Origin: Mytilinidion resinicola
Lineage: Eukaryota; Ascomycota; Dothideomycetes; Mytilinidiales; Mytilinidiaceae
Reading direction: 5' to 3'
Assembly: GCF_010093595.1 (NCBI RefSeq)
Contig: NW_022985470.1
Coordinates: 72,736 to 136,735 of the forward strand
Length of the DNA stretch: 64,000 nt
The notes under the pieces were generated by a model, which saw only the letters and a program-made list of their open reading frames with translations, ran no database searches and was not told the origin of the DNA. The translations under genes were made by a program, and so were the position numbers. Of this stretch, positions 46,775 to 57,358 are shown in pieces. Numbering within the stretch: position 1 is the first letter of the stretch; every line of letters starts with the position of its first letter.

Positions 46775-48771
46775 TCATCCATTCCTCGGAGTAATCAGCA
46801 GCGGCAACTTCACCCTCGACGAGATCACACTATCCTTGATCGCGTCCGCGTACGTCGATGGATCATAATCCGGAGCGAACTTCATGTCGAAAGCTCTTAC
46901 CAACGCCGCAGTGACGTCGCAAAGCTCCATGTAGGCCAAGTGCTTTCCGACGCACGAGTACGGACCATGGGAAAACGTCATGAAGGCGTTGCGATCGAAG
47001 GGCTCAGGGCCTTCGCCCAGCCATCTTTCGGGGATGAACTCGTCGGGTTTTCCGTAGTAGCGTGGATCCCGTTGGAGCTCATAAGCTCCGATTCCTACGT
47101 TCATATTACCTGGGATGTAGGTGCCGTCGATAGTGATGCCCTCTGGTGGAGTGGTGCGATGTAATAAGCCGCTTCCACTAAGCACGATTATTAGCTGCTG
47201 ATAAACAGAAACATTGGAGTCTTAGAACTCACATAGGTGGTAGAATTCGCAGAGCCTCCCTGACTATTGCGTTCAAGTAGGCAAACTGTGACAGGGTTTG
47301 ATGGTTCAGTGGACCATGATATGGGTCGATTTCAGCCTTCAGCTTTGCGAACTTGTCCGGGTTGGCGATTAACATGTAGATTATGGTTCTAGGAGGCTCA
47401 TCAGCTACGTCATCTATGAGCAGAGAGCGATAAATCTTACGCCAAACTACTAGATGTAGTATCAGAGCCTGGAAGAGCCGTAAGTAAATATACCTCATTA
47501 TCGGTATTTGTACACTTACCTCCAATCGAAAGCATTAGGGACTCCACGACAAGCTCCGGCTCCGAATACTTCTTCTTGGTAACGCGATCTTCAACCAGAA
47601 GATAGCTGAACACGTCCTTCACAGTCTGCCCGAGCGGCAATCTCTCCTTGACTCTCTCTTTAGCAAACGTGAAGAGGCCCTCCGCTGCCTTATTCCTCGG
47701 GATATAGGCGAAGGTCGTCGCGATCCAAGGGATCGTACTTATCATGCCGCCGAAAACCGCGAACCCTTGGACAATCGTCATATAGTCGTGCTCTTTCCCG
47801 TGTTTGAGCATCTCGAAACTCTTTCCAAACCTAAAGCCGGGTCAGACACGAGGTCCGGTCGAAATGGTAATAGAAAATAACATACCCGAGGTCTCCCATG
47901 ATGTCAAACGTAAAGAATGACAGGTAGAGGCCGAGATCCACCACACCCTCCTTACTTCGCTCGGTTACTTCCCTGATGAGCTCATCCACAAAATGCATCA
48001 CACGGGGCTCGTAGCCACGAAGCGCCTTGGTGTTGAATCCAGCCTCCCAAATCCGTCTCTTCCACAGATGCTCCGACGGAGTCTCATTCTGGAGGAAACG
48101 CTCGTGGCTGCCCATCACGCTCCCCTCATAGAAGGGTCCTTTGGTGCACTTCGTAGAGGTGCTGTAGAGGGCCTGAATGGCGTGCACATTGCAGATATCG
48201 ATCTCCCGCGGGCCCACACGAACGAAATCGCCGTATTTCTGGTGCAACGCACGAGTGGTCCGATGGTAGTTACCACTGTATAGAGTAAAGAAGGCCCAGA
48301 ACTTGGTGAGAGACGCAAACAGGGGACCGGGGAAGTGGCGAGCTCGGTGGAAGAAGCGACGGTAGATGGCGACGGAGAGGCTGTATTGGTCAGATCGAAT
48401 AGGACGTAAGAGCTCTACTCTACTCACAAAAGCGTAGCAGTATAGAGAAGGTTGATCTTGAAAATTAAGGAAAGCAGAGAAACGGAGGCATCTTGGCCGC
48501 CTGTCGTTGATTCGAGGTATTTGAACAGGCCTGCATTGGTAAGGAGACTGAGGATCAAGACCTCATGAGGTTGTGGTTCGTAAAGCTGGGTAATTGCGTG
48601 CGTGCCCTAGAGCTAATCAGCATCGCTCTTAGCACGCAACATTTAGAGTTATAGATCCATCAAACCTACCAGCGCAGCAGCAACAACGGAGGGATAAATG
48701 GGCGTTTCCTTGAGGAATGCAAGAGCTTGGTGGCCTGCCACAAGGGCAGAAGCGTACAGCTCTTCAGCCAT
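46775..48771 (-). CDS. P450-2: cytochrome P450 monooxygenase, 557 aa
   Basis: Seven exons: 48670-48771, 48428-48606, 47886-48380, 47520-47830, 47441-47468, 47233-47388 and 46775-47177. One is only 28 bp and encodes the I-helix core. Introns are GT-AG and frames join. Features in order: hydrophobic N-terminus, FPGPLFASLTKF hinge, KYGDFVRVGPREIDI, I-helix LSIGGSDTTSSSLA, ExxR (REALRILPP), FIPERW, and haem loop FSHGPYSCVGK with cysteine near residue 499. Same subgroup as P450-1 (both have IYR.FFHR...FPGP and KYGDFVR.GPRE). It is not CYP51 or CYP61 by motif, so despite its sterol-gene neighbours a sterol role is not indicated. Confidence 0.92.
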
Positions 48772-49267
48772 CTTCGAAGATGTTCCGGTTGGCTGCGAGG
48801 ACAAGACTGGATATCATGGTGGTACAAACTTCACTGATAAGTATTATTGAGTGCAAGGACTCGTGAAGGGCCCCGCTATGTTTTCTCTTCCATAACCTCC
48901 GACCCTCATTTGATTGACGGCCCTTAACCCGGAAACGGGAAGGTATGCCACGCGGTAGATGAAAATAGCAGGGGAGGTAAGGGCAATATCTTCAAAGTTC
49001 GTGCATAACGTTCGGGTCGGCTTCTTGGGTTCCGCTAAAACAAATACACTCGCCGTCATCTTATAATGAGTAGTCATTCAATTTCCTCTTCCTGTAACAG
49101 TTCTAGCGCGCCATAGCGTCGATCATAGCGGGCTTACTGTCATCTGAGTCTCGGCAGCCGTGAGTGGGCGTCCAATCATGGTATCACGTGATCATCGGTG
49201 TATTTCGGAGCTTTACCGGCAGTGTCAAGAATTGTGCAATTGAGGTACAAACATCAGTCTGTCATAG
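48772..49267. other. Intergenic region between P450-2 and ERG26
   Basis: Upstream of P450-2 and downstream of ERG26; nothing distinctive seen. Confidence 0.4.
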
Positions 49268-50427
49268 CTATACTGTCTTCTTTTCCTCCTTGAACGAACC
49301 TCCTGCCCTCCTGATTGCATCTGGCAAGCTAACTATCGGCTTATATCCCAGTACCCTTTTCGCCTTGGCGATGTTATACGTCCTTGTCATGGTACTATAC
49401 CGAATGGCCAAGCTTTCCATCGATGAAGTCTTGCGTCCAAAGCTCGAGAGCCAAATCCACCACTCAGTCGCAATGGCCAACCCAAGCATCAAGCCCCTCG
49501 GGAGACTCCGCACTTTTTCCCTGTCTGTTGGATAGCCCGCCGCATCCCCAATCTGTCGCGCAAACTCCCAGAACGTGATGTGCTGGTCATTAGTAATTAA
49601 GAACCCCTCTCCACCAACGCGCAGTTCAGGCGGGGGCTCCTTCTCGAAGCTCTCTAGCAGCTTCTGCGCGGCAAGGAAATGCGCATGAATAACGTTCTCG
49701 TTGAACGTCCAATCGAATAGGTTCTGCCCGTTGCCGATTTGGACCTTCAACTTCCCGGCCTTGGCACTGTCGGCAAAGCGCTGGGCTGACGGGTCGCGCT
49801 CGCCAAAGATGCCGGAGGGCCGGATGCAGGCCGTCAGCATGGTGCCGGGGGCATTGCTGTCGAGCACGAGCTGGTCGGCTAGGGCTTTGGTGTGCGAGTA
49901 CATTTCGCGCTGGACAGGCATGTACAGCAGGGGGCTGTTGTCGTCGGCTTCGATTAGGTCGTGGAAGGAGTCGTGGACGACCGAGGCGCTGGAGGTGTAG
50001 ACGAAGGCTTTTGTGCCGTGCTCCTGCGCGAATGGTCAGATTCTTGACTCTGATAGTTCCAGTTCGCAATATTTCACGTGACATAGCGAAAGATCAAGCT
50101 TACTTTCGCGCTCTTCACTAAAGTCCGCGTCCCTTCCACGTTGACCTTCAAATAAAGCGGAAGATCAGACAATGCCGGCGGAGGGGATGCGGTGTGGAAA
50201 ACGACCTGCGGCCGAGCTTTGCTCATCGCCGCATCAACCTGGCTCTTGTTTGTGATATCCACATCGTAATATTCCACGCCCGGCTGGCGGTTCTGCGTGG
50301 TTCTTAAATCAAAAACGGATACTTTTGGTTGAGGCTCTAGCTTCAGGAGTTGCTTGACGACATTGTGGCCGAGATTACCACAGCCGCCAATTACGAGGGC
50401 GGAGGTTATGCTTTGTTTGCTGGACAT
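49268..50427 (-). CDS. ERG26: Sterol-4-alpha-carboxylate 3-dehydrogenase (decarboxylating), 359 aa
   Basis: Removes the C-4 carboxyl and oxidises the 3-hydroxyl during C-4 demethylation in ergosterol synthesis, at the ER with Erg25, Erg27 and Erg28. Exon 1 is 50104-50427 and exon 2 is 49268-50023; the intron has GTAAGC donor and GCGCAG acceptor, phase 0. NAD-binding GGCGNLG is at residues 14-20, VFHTASPP near 76-83 and the catalytic YSHTK at 150-154. Strong Erg26 signatures are IRPSGIFGERD, NLFDWTFNENVIHAHFLAAQ, GEGFLITNDQHITFWEFARQ and TYNIAKAKRVLGYKP. Length fits the family. A TATAAG box lies about 75 bp upstream. It is divergent from ERG28, with 826 bp between the starts. Confidence 0.88.
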
Positions 50428-51253
50428 AGTGAAGTAGAAAGACTATTAGAGAGGACGAGAAGGTCGGGAAAACGGAGGTTAGTGGGTCCTGCTCGAGCTT
50501 ATATCTATTTACCGTTTCGGCCCGCACGTTTTTCCGACCAGGCTTCTCTGCGGCCCGGGCGAGGATGAAGTGCCCGGCACATTCGCCTCAACATAACTTT
50601 TCTCCGACTCTTGTCGACCGGGAAAGCGCAATAGCGAGGCCGCATAGCCATATGAGATGCATTCGTGTTCCTGTTGTCTCTTCTAATACCGTATCCGGGC
50701 ATGAATCGATTTTCAGATGCGGGAGGGCGGTGTACACGTTTGAGCTGGCAAAAACTCAATCTGGGAATAAGATAGTTTATGCATCCAGTTATTCTAAGGT
50801 TTGAGGGTTGCATTCACTCAGACTTCAAGAATTGCACAACTCAGGTGCGGACTTCAGAGTCCCGAGAACCCCCTCCATGAGAGGCGCAGGGTGCTAACTA
50901 GTGTCGGCCGAGCATAGTATATTGCGGGGTATGCCCCTGACGTGCAGCTCTTATATACCGATTCGGACCGAAGTGCACCTCCAAGCTTCCTAGTTTCGAG
51001 GTCGTGAAGAAGTCAGCAAATTATCATAAAGCCAGAGTCTTTGGTATTCCTTTTGCTTTGAACAGTCGCAGCCGCCTGGATTCCCATCACCAGCCTCTGA
51101 TCCCGTGCCTACCAGGTCAGCATCTACTAGCCTATCCTGTACTCGTTTTTAATCTCGATTCCCCATTTTCAACGAATTGCACTTGTGGTACACATTTGAG
51201 CACCAACTTCTACACATCGCTCATTAAGTTTCAGCCAAAAACGACGATCAACA
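50428..51253. promoter_or_regulatory. Shared intergenic region of divergent ERG26 and ERG28
   Basis: Two genes of one complex start from this 826-bp stretch. TATA-like sites lie near 50,500 (for ERG26) and 50,947 (for ERG28). I could not identify a convincing sterol response element by eye. Confidence 0.5.
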
Positions 51254-51788
51254 ATGGCCGCAACCGATATACTATCTGCTCTCATCCCCAGCTCCCCCGG
51301 CCTCCTCCCCTACTGGCTTCTCATCGTTCGTTCCCTCATATCATACGCCCTTATCTTATCTAACCCATGATCTAACCAATTTCCAGACATCATTTCTCTC
51401 AATTCTCAACTTCATCGCCTGTTACACCTCTCCCCCCTTCTTCCTCCGCACTTACTCAAACCCATTCCCCAATTCTCCCCCACCAAAACCGACTACCCGC
51501 TCCTCTCAAAAGTCTTCCACTTCTGCGTCGGAGTCTACGGTTCTCCCCGCCCGCATTTTCGGCACCTGGACCCTACTCGCCTGTATTCTCCGAACGTATG
51601 CCGCTTATGCCCTCGATCATACGGATATCTACGCCATCACGCTTAGCACGTATCTCATTGCTCTAGGTCATTTCACGAGCGAGTGGTTGATTTATGGGAC
51701 GATGACTTTGAAGGGTGGCTTGGCGCCGCCGCTGTTCTTCTCCACCACGACGACGTTGTGGATGCTTTCGCAGTGGGGAACGTATTAG
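51254..51788 (+). CDS. ERG28: Ergosterol biosynthesis scaffold protein Erg28, 157 aa
   Basis: ER membrane protein that tethers the C-4 demethylation enzymes. Exon 1 is 51254-51325 and exon 2 is 51387-51788; the intron has GTTCGT donor, TCTAAC branch site and TTCCAG acceptor, phase 0. The product has about four hydrophobic segments. Family motifs are FGTWTLLACILRTYAAY, YAITLSTYLIALGHFTSEWL and YGTMTLKGGLAPPL, ending in a Ser/Thr-rich helix and QWGTY. A low-complexity Ser/Pro insert (PNSPPPKPTTRSSQKSSTSA) sits between TM1 and TM2, as in other filamentous fungi. Confidence 0.93.
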
Positions 51789-52288
51789 AGGTGGGATGGT
51801 GATGTATTGGTCGGATCTACGGCATTCACGTCGAGATCCACATCAATGTCCAGGGTCCCGATTCGTTGTCCAACCACATTCTTGATGGGCCATGAGTGTG
51901 GATTGTGAATGCTGATCGGGAACTCTCTCGCAAGCTTACTTGTATTTCTATCAATAATGAGACAATCTCATCTAGCCGCTTTCATTGTATTCATCTTAGA
52001 TGTAGACTTACTCTTCCAAAGTAAGCATTTTCCAGACGGCCAACCTTTCATGCATACCCTCTCCATAGCATTGTATTTCTCACGACGCTCATCACAATGT
52101 GGTGCATAAAACGTCGCTAGCATGGACTCTTACATTGTTCGGGGTTGGTATATGTTGATACACAATTCAAAAGAGCCTGTATATAACTGGGAACATCCCC
52201 GATCATCTTGCATCATTCCAACCCACCCTCGCTTGTCAAGATTCAGCTATTCAACTACTCCTCCCTTGGCAAGAACCCTTCCATAATC
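51789..52288. other. Intergenic region
   Basis: TATATAA near 52,178, about 110 bp before the next ATG, may be that gene's TATA box. Confidence 0.4.
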
Positions 52289-53407
52289 ATGCCAACCAAA
52301 CGAAGTCTCCATCAGTACGGCGACATCCCTCACGCTCCGCTGAGCGCATTCATAGGCAAGCTGGAAATTTGTCGTCAGTTCAAGGAACTTGACTTCGACG
52401 ACATGCCATCAATACCTGAAGTGCCACTCATGGACTTAGAAGATGTTGACGAGATATCTCCCCAGCAAAGTTGCACGACCCTTGTAAGCAACTCTAAGAA
52501 GGCTGGGTACAAAGACGTGTGGGTGCAAGCCTACACAGACCAGCAGACAGCATTTGAGACAGCAAATGTCAGCATGGTTCACGTGAACCTGGTCGATGAT
52601 GAGGGCGGTCTGATGGCCCTCATTCAATGGCCCCTTGCGACTCCAGAATCAAACTCTGCACTGGCCTATTCAAATCTATGCAATAGCTCGAGAGAGATTC
52701 TCTGGAGCCACCCCATGGACTATGAGATTCTTCAGATTCCCGCCATCGACCTCCGTATGTTCTCAAGCGCGGAAGCTTTTGGTTGGCGAAAGGCAAGTGT
52801 GGAAAGTATTTTACACTCTGGATTGTACGACCGCTTCGTGGCTTGCAAATTCTCCCTAGTCACAAAACTGGGAAGCTTTCCAGTGCAGGCTCTCTTACGA
52901 TGTGTTCCATATTCTCATCGTCCCGAGACCGGAGATAAGGAAGCTGACAAGAAGCAATTAGTCGACTTCCTCACTCAGCCGCGTCTATCATTCTACGGAA
53001 AGAAGGCGGACTGGACGAGCAAAACGAATGCCGATATCATCAGCACTACTACAGATGCATACATTGCGCTTGGGGATGCTGATTGGTATGCTAGCACAGA
53101 GTCCTCAAAAGTTAAGCGCGTACTCGTTTGCGCTTGTTTGCTTGGATTGACAGCTCGTGTGAACGACAATCATACCGCTGCTAATGGGTTCTCCATGTCT
53201 GGCAGTACGAATTCCGCAGACACGGTTCTGACAAAGGAGGACTGGATCTACGCCGACGCCGCGCAGGTTCTCCCTGTGTTCGAGATTCAATTCGAATGGC
53301 GCCCCGAAAAAAAATATCAGCTTCAGATGTACGCAGTGCATGCGAGTGCCCTTCTCTCGGGCCGTGCCCGCGAAAACAAAGCTCCAGAGTGGTGTTGCGT
53401 GCTGTAA
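52289..53407 (+). CDS. Hypothetical protein with C-terminal CaaX box, 372 aa
   Basis: A single-exon gene from ATG 52289; an in-frame upstream CTG-type start is not needed. The protein is soluble by eye, with no signal peptide. Blocks such as WVQAYTDQQTAFETANVSMV, AFGWRKASVESILHSGLYDR and WIYADAAQVLPVFEIQFEWR look like a folded domain, but I cannot name it. The last four residues, CCVL, fit a CaaX prenylation signal with Leu, which is preferred by geranylgeranyltransferase I. Membrane attachment is therefore possible but unproven. Confidence 0.75.
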   Translation: MPTKRSLHQYGDIPHAPLSAFIGKLEICRQFKELDFDDMPSIPEVPLMDLEDVDEISPQQSCTTLVSNSKKAGYKDVWVQAYTDQQTAFETANVSMVHVNLVDDEGGLMALIQWPLATPESNSALAYSNLCNSSREILWSHPMDYEILQIPAIDLRMFSSAEAFGWRKASVESILHSGLYDRFVACKFSLVTKLGSFPVQALLRCVPYSHRPETGDKEADKKQLVDFLTQPRLSFYGKKADWTSKTNADIISTTTDAYIALGDADWYASTESSKVKRVLVCACLLGLTARVNDNHTAANGFSMSGSTNSADTVLTKEDWIYADAAQVLPVFEIQFEWRPEKKYQLQMYAVHASALLSGRARENKAPEWCCVL

Positions 53408-54689
53408 GTTCCAGTGTCTTCAACAGTCACCCTGACTGATCGTGGAGTCAAGCTATCCCATCTTCCTAATCTGGGCATCATTAGGTCGTCCTTTCACCTT
53501 ATCTAGTGATCAATCAATGAGCCTACTAAAGTAGGTATCCATCTTCTCTCCACCTGCATGTCCATGTATTGTAATCAGTGTCCTCACGTGATTCATCAAA
53601 TGTGTTACAGTCCACAGATCATCTTGGTTTTTCCGAACTTTCTTGGTCTATTTGCGACTAAAAAGGTGCCTTGTACAGTGATCACCTATCCACGTACGTC
53701 TTTGAATAGCTGGTCTATAAATGTCACATGAAATATGCTTACGTAAGTAGGAACTCGTGTCTCACAAACCTGAACTTGCAACGCCTTCAGCACCGATATA
53801 GGAAAGTTGATCCAATGCGCTATCAGGATATCCACGTTTAGCATACTACTGCCACGATGCATATCAAAGCATCCCCAGAGCTTGCTTCTTACGCGATAGC
53901 AGGGCGGAGCTGATGTGCCGGAATTTTCTATGCCGGAGATTGAAGGAAAAGATTCCTGTGGAAGTCTAAAGTGTTATGACTGTATTCTGTTATAGTGGCA
54001 ATCACTGGTAAAGTGTACATTCGTCTAGTCTATAGGATGTGCTCTATGTTCCAAAACTTCGCCCCTCAAGTTATCATCATCCAGGGCTTTTGAAGGTGTT
54101 GTGCCTTAGGACTACCACGTTGGACATGGCACAGACGGATCGATTCATTTCAATTCCAGAATCAAAGCATTTACTGCTGTCGTTTGCAGCCTTTAGGTTC
54201 TTTCATCTTTGTCAACAGCTTTATCAGCATTCTTTAACAGGTCACGTGCCGAGCGCTCCGCCTAATCACCTCACCATTGACATTTTTCTTTCTTCCAAAG
54301 CTAACTACCAGAGAAACAGTTAGTTCATGGTCCCCAACTTCTAAACTCTGGCCGAATGCAGAAGTAAGGCATCCTATCTGGGGAGGCTTAGGCGAAACGT
54401 GCGAGGTCTGGCTTTGTTATATAGCCGCAAAAGGATTGATTCTTGGTTACAACACTGATTTCAATCCTTATGTTGCGCTTCCGCTTATTTCAGACCTCTT
54501 TACCCCACCTAGAGAATCCTCTCTGCTAATGAGGCCCATAATGTCGATTGCTTAGCTTGACTTTTGGTGGCTGAATATTGTAGCGCAACCGTCCAGCTTA
54601 TAGCTTCTCTTTCAAGCCGCTATGGTACTTAGTCTGTGGAAACCCGCGTTCACGTTAACGACAGCTACTAACCTTTAACATTAGAAAGA
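53408..54689. other. Intergenic region
   Basis: AT-richer than neighbours; frames at 54,039-54,555 have no recognisable features. Confidence 0.4.
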
Positions 54690-55292
54690 ATGTATCTCAA
54701 TTTCCTCGTCATTCTAGCCTTCTACTTCTGCGGCTTCGGAGCAAGCGTCGGTTTCCCCGGTCCCGCACCAACACCCGGTCCCGTTCTGCCCGCTGCACGC
54801 GATCCACAGTTCGGTCCATTCAACTACGCCTCCTACTTCCCGGAGATCGAATCATACATCAGTAAATATGCGAGCGACATCCCCGCGAATATTAGATCTG
54901 AATATGATGCCATCCCTTCCGACATCGACGCCCTCATCAGCGACTTCGCCACGGCTCTCCCCTCAGATGTTTTGTCGTATATCAGCGAATAAGCCTCCGA
55001 GTACGAGTCATATGTGAGCGAGTACGCTACGCTTCGCAGTGATATTCGCAGTGATATTAGCAGGGTCCGTACCGACTCATGCACGACTGACTCGTCCAAT
55101 TCTACGGCGACTGGAAGCTCGGATTCGAAGTCGAAAAGCGATTCGAGGACCTCAACCACAACGGTGACTGGGCCGAACACTAACGCGGGAGCTGCTACTG
55201 CTACTTCAGGGAATGGGGCGGTGGCTACGGGTGCGGTCGGATCAGGCATGGGCGGCCTTGTTGTAGCGGTGGTTGTAGCAATGCTAGGCTGA
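54690..55292 (+). pseudogene. Secreted GPI-type Ser-rich protein split by an in-frame TAA
   Basis: From ATG 54690 the product has a signal peptide (MYLNFLVILAFYFCGFGASV), a Pro/Gly stretch and Tyr/Ser/Asp repeats (SYISKYASDIPANI, EYDAIPSDIDALISDF). TAA at 54990-54992 ends it after 100 codons. The same frame then continues with the same repeat style (ASEYESYVSEYATLRSDI), a Ser/Thr-rich stalk and a hydrophobic end (GGLVVAVVVAMLG) suited to GPI anchoring, up to TGA 55290-55292. Without the stop it would be a 200-aa wall protein. A nonsense mutation, stop readthrough or sequence error are the options; I see no intron with good borders over the stop. Confidence 0.6.
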
Positions 55293-56263
55293 CGAAGGTT
55301 TCCGTTTTAGTTTACGAGTTGACGTCTGTCGTTATCGGGGTCTGGTAATGGTAAAAGCTGCTTCTCGGTTTCGTCTCAAACGATAATGTCTTAGTTTATT
55401 AGCCGTATGAGATCTTATCACGTAGAACTACATGCTTCTCTCAAAACAAGAAATGAAGTAGCTGTTTCCTATTGCCAAGATTGATGAAAGGAATATAAAC
55501 AAATTGGCGCCGTAAAGTTGTTTCGAATGATAGAGTTCATAAGCAAGTCGCGGCGGGAATATGAACTCTCGGGAGTGCTCCCAATAATCACTGATAAATT
55601 TTCTCTTTGTCTGATCACGAATTGCTGCGAATTCACTACGGCCGAATCTGACGAGATCAGCTAGGCCTCGTAGCTACGTTTAACGGTTCACGATATCGAG
55701 TCGAACACTGATCGGTTACCTGTCAAATGACTGAGCGCCACGGATCGCTCCCGCTCTTGGGCCCTGGTAATTGATGGTGCTCCGATCTCTGGATGAGGGG
55801 CTCTTGCGCAAGCAGAAATGAGGTAACTCCAAGTTGGGCAGTTTCCGTCCGACGACGCGGTGATTAGGCTCACCTCAGAATAGCTTCAACAAGGCTTTGT
55901 CGGTAACGAAGACTTGGAAATAGGCGATCCTGTAACGGCAAGGTTGCAGCAAATCGTGAGACCAGCATGTCTCCTCGAAGTGGTACCGAGAAGTTCAAAG
56001 GTGCTCCGCTAGCCTGAACAAGCAACTTTACAAACTTCAGTCAAGCACGAGCAGGATATCGTATACAACCACTAACTGTCAAGATTCGGTACATCTCACG
56101 AGATTTTGAAGCACCACACATAGACATGGATAGAGGGTATTAAAAGACTTCAAAAACTTCAGCTATTCTTCTTGTCTCGATATGATTCAACTAAGCCGTT
56201 GACGTAGCCATTCTGTAAGCAAATGATTATACCACATCAATAAAATCCCCGTCTCCACAACCT
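55293..56263. other. Intergenic region
   Basis: No supported gene. Confidence 0.4.
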
Positions 56264-56742
56264 CTAGCGACTACGAGACCTGAGAACGTTGAGCAAAGCA
56301 GTGTTACCATTTGCTGTTCCGATGGTGCTTGGGTCCAGGCCCACTTCCGCGGCCATAGCTCGACGAGATTCCAGGTCCGAAGGCATTCCAAGACCGTTGA
56401 GAAAGTTGATGATGGACGGATCTGAACAAAGGTCAGCCTGATGTGGCGTGGTAGTACGAGAATCTATTACTTCCCTTGCCCATTGGGTACGCTTGGGGAA
56501 GCAGACATAGCCCTCCAAACCGCATTGGAAATTGCAACGCCATTGAAGTAGAATGTGCCGTCATACATTTCAAAAGCCGGCCCTGTGGCAGTAACCTTAA
56601 CCCGGCCGAAGAGCCATTCCAGCATACCTGGCTCCGACTCTGACGGATCGGATGTTGACTGGTGTGACTGCGGCGGGGGATCCTGAAGCTGGTCGCCCTG
56701 AGCACCACGTCTGGGGGTGGTGGAAGAGGATGGAGAAGGCAT
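56264..56742 (-). CDS. Small hypothetical two-exon protein, about 140 aa
   Basis: From ATG 56742 exon 1 gives a Ser/Pro/Gln-rich start (MPSPSSSTTPRRGAQ...) and then PGMLEWLFGRVKVTATGPAF, EMYDGTFYFNGVAIS. A second exon reads DPSIINFLNGLGMPSDLESR, RAMAAEVGLDPSTIG and ends LLNVLRSRSR at TAG 56264-56266. The two are in different frames. An intron from GTACCC to CATCAG (about 54 bp) joins them in phase, though the donor is weak. No family recognised. Confidence 0.5.
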
Positions 56743-57358
56743 TGGAAGTTGAGTGATGATTCACAGAGTGGAGGGCTTGGGTTTCTTCAGACTCTGTCTT
56801 TTGAACTGTCTTTTGAACTGTCTTTTTCAGACCCAGATTTGATCAGAGTAGGCTCTGCTTTAAATGTTGATCATTGCAGCAGCATCCGTGATGAGGTAGA
56901 CCCATGTGAATTCCACCGAACATGCACTACCATTACCATAGCATTGAACCAACGTATTAGAGTCGCACGCCGAGAAGCTAACCAAAGCGACATGCATGCA
57001 CAGAGGGAAGCGAACGAAATTGACAAGGATCAATACGAACAAAAGTGTGAGCCAATTGAAAAGAGTGTACGGAGGGTCGCTCTGATAAGCACTAGCCTGA
57101 TGCGTCATCATCTCTCCGGTGAACCTACAATCGTTTTAGAGGAAAGCATCGCATTGGAGACGAACGGATCAACTTGCAGTTTATGTGGCCTGAAAAGAGG
57201 CAATCACATGTCACGGCCTGACCGCAGCGTGTATGTTGACGTGTCCTTTTGGGGCCCGACTCTCGATCTCGTTCTTATCGCACGTTGTATAACAACGGGA
57301 TCAGAAACGGCGGAGCTCGTCAATCTTCAATACAGCTCTAAGGAGCAGTACTAGAACG
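56743..57358. other. Intergenic region; long frame without ATG
   Basis: A 200-codon plus frame (56,749-57,354) begins at a TTG and has no early ATG, so I do not call it a gene. An 18-bp unit (TTTTGAACTGTC) is repeated near 56,800. Confidence 0.4.

Noticed and set aside
46775..48771. P450-2 as CYP51 (ERG11) because of ERG26/ERG28 next door
   Set aside because: Its haem loop and I-helix belong to the same non-sterol subgroup as P450-1.
56749..57354. 200-codon open frame on the plus strand
   Set aside because: It starts at TTG, has no early ATG, no recognised domain, and lies in the divergent promoter space of two better genes.
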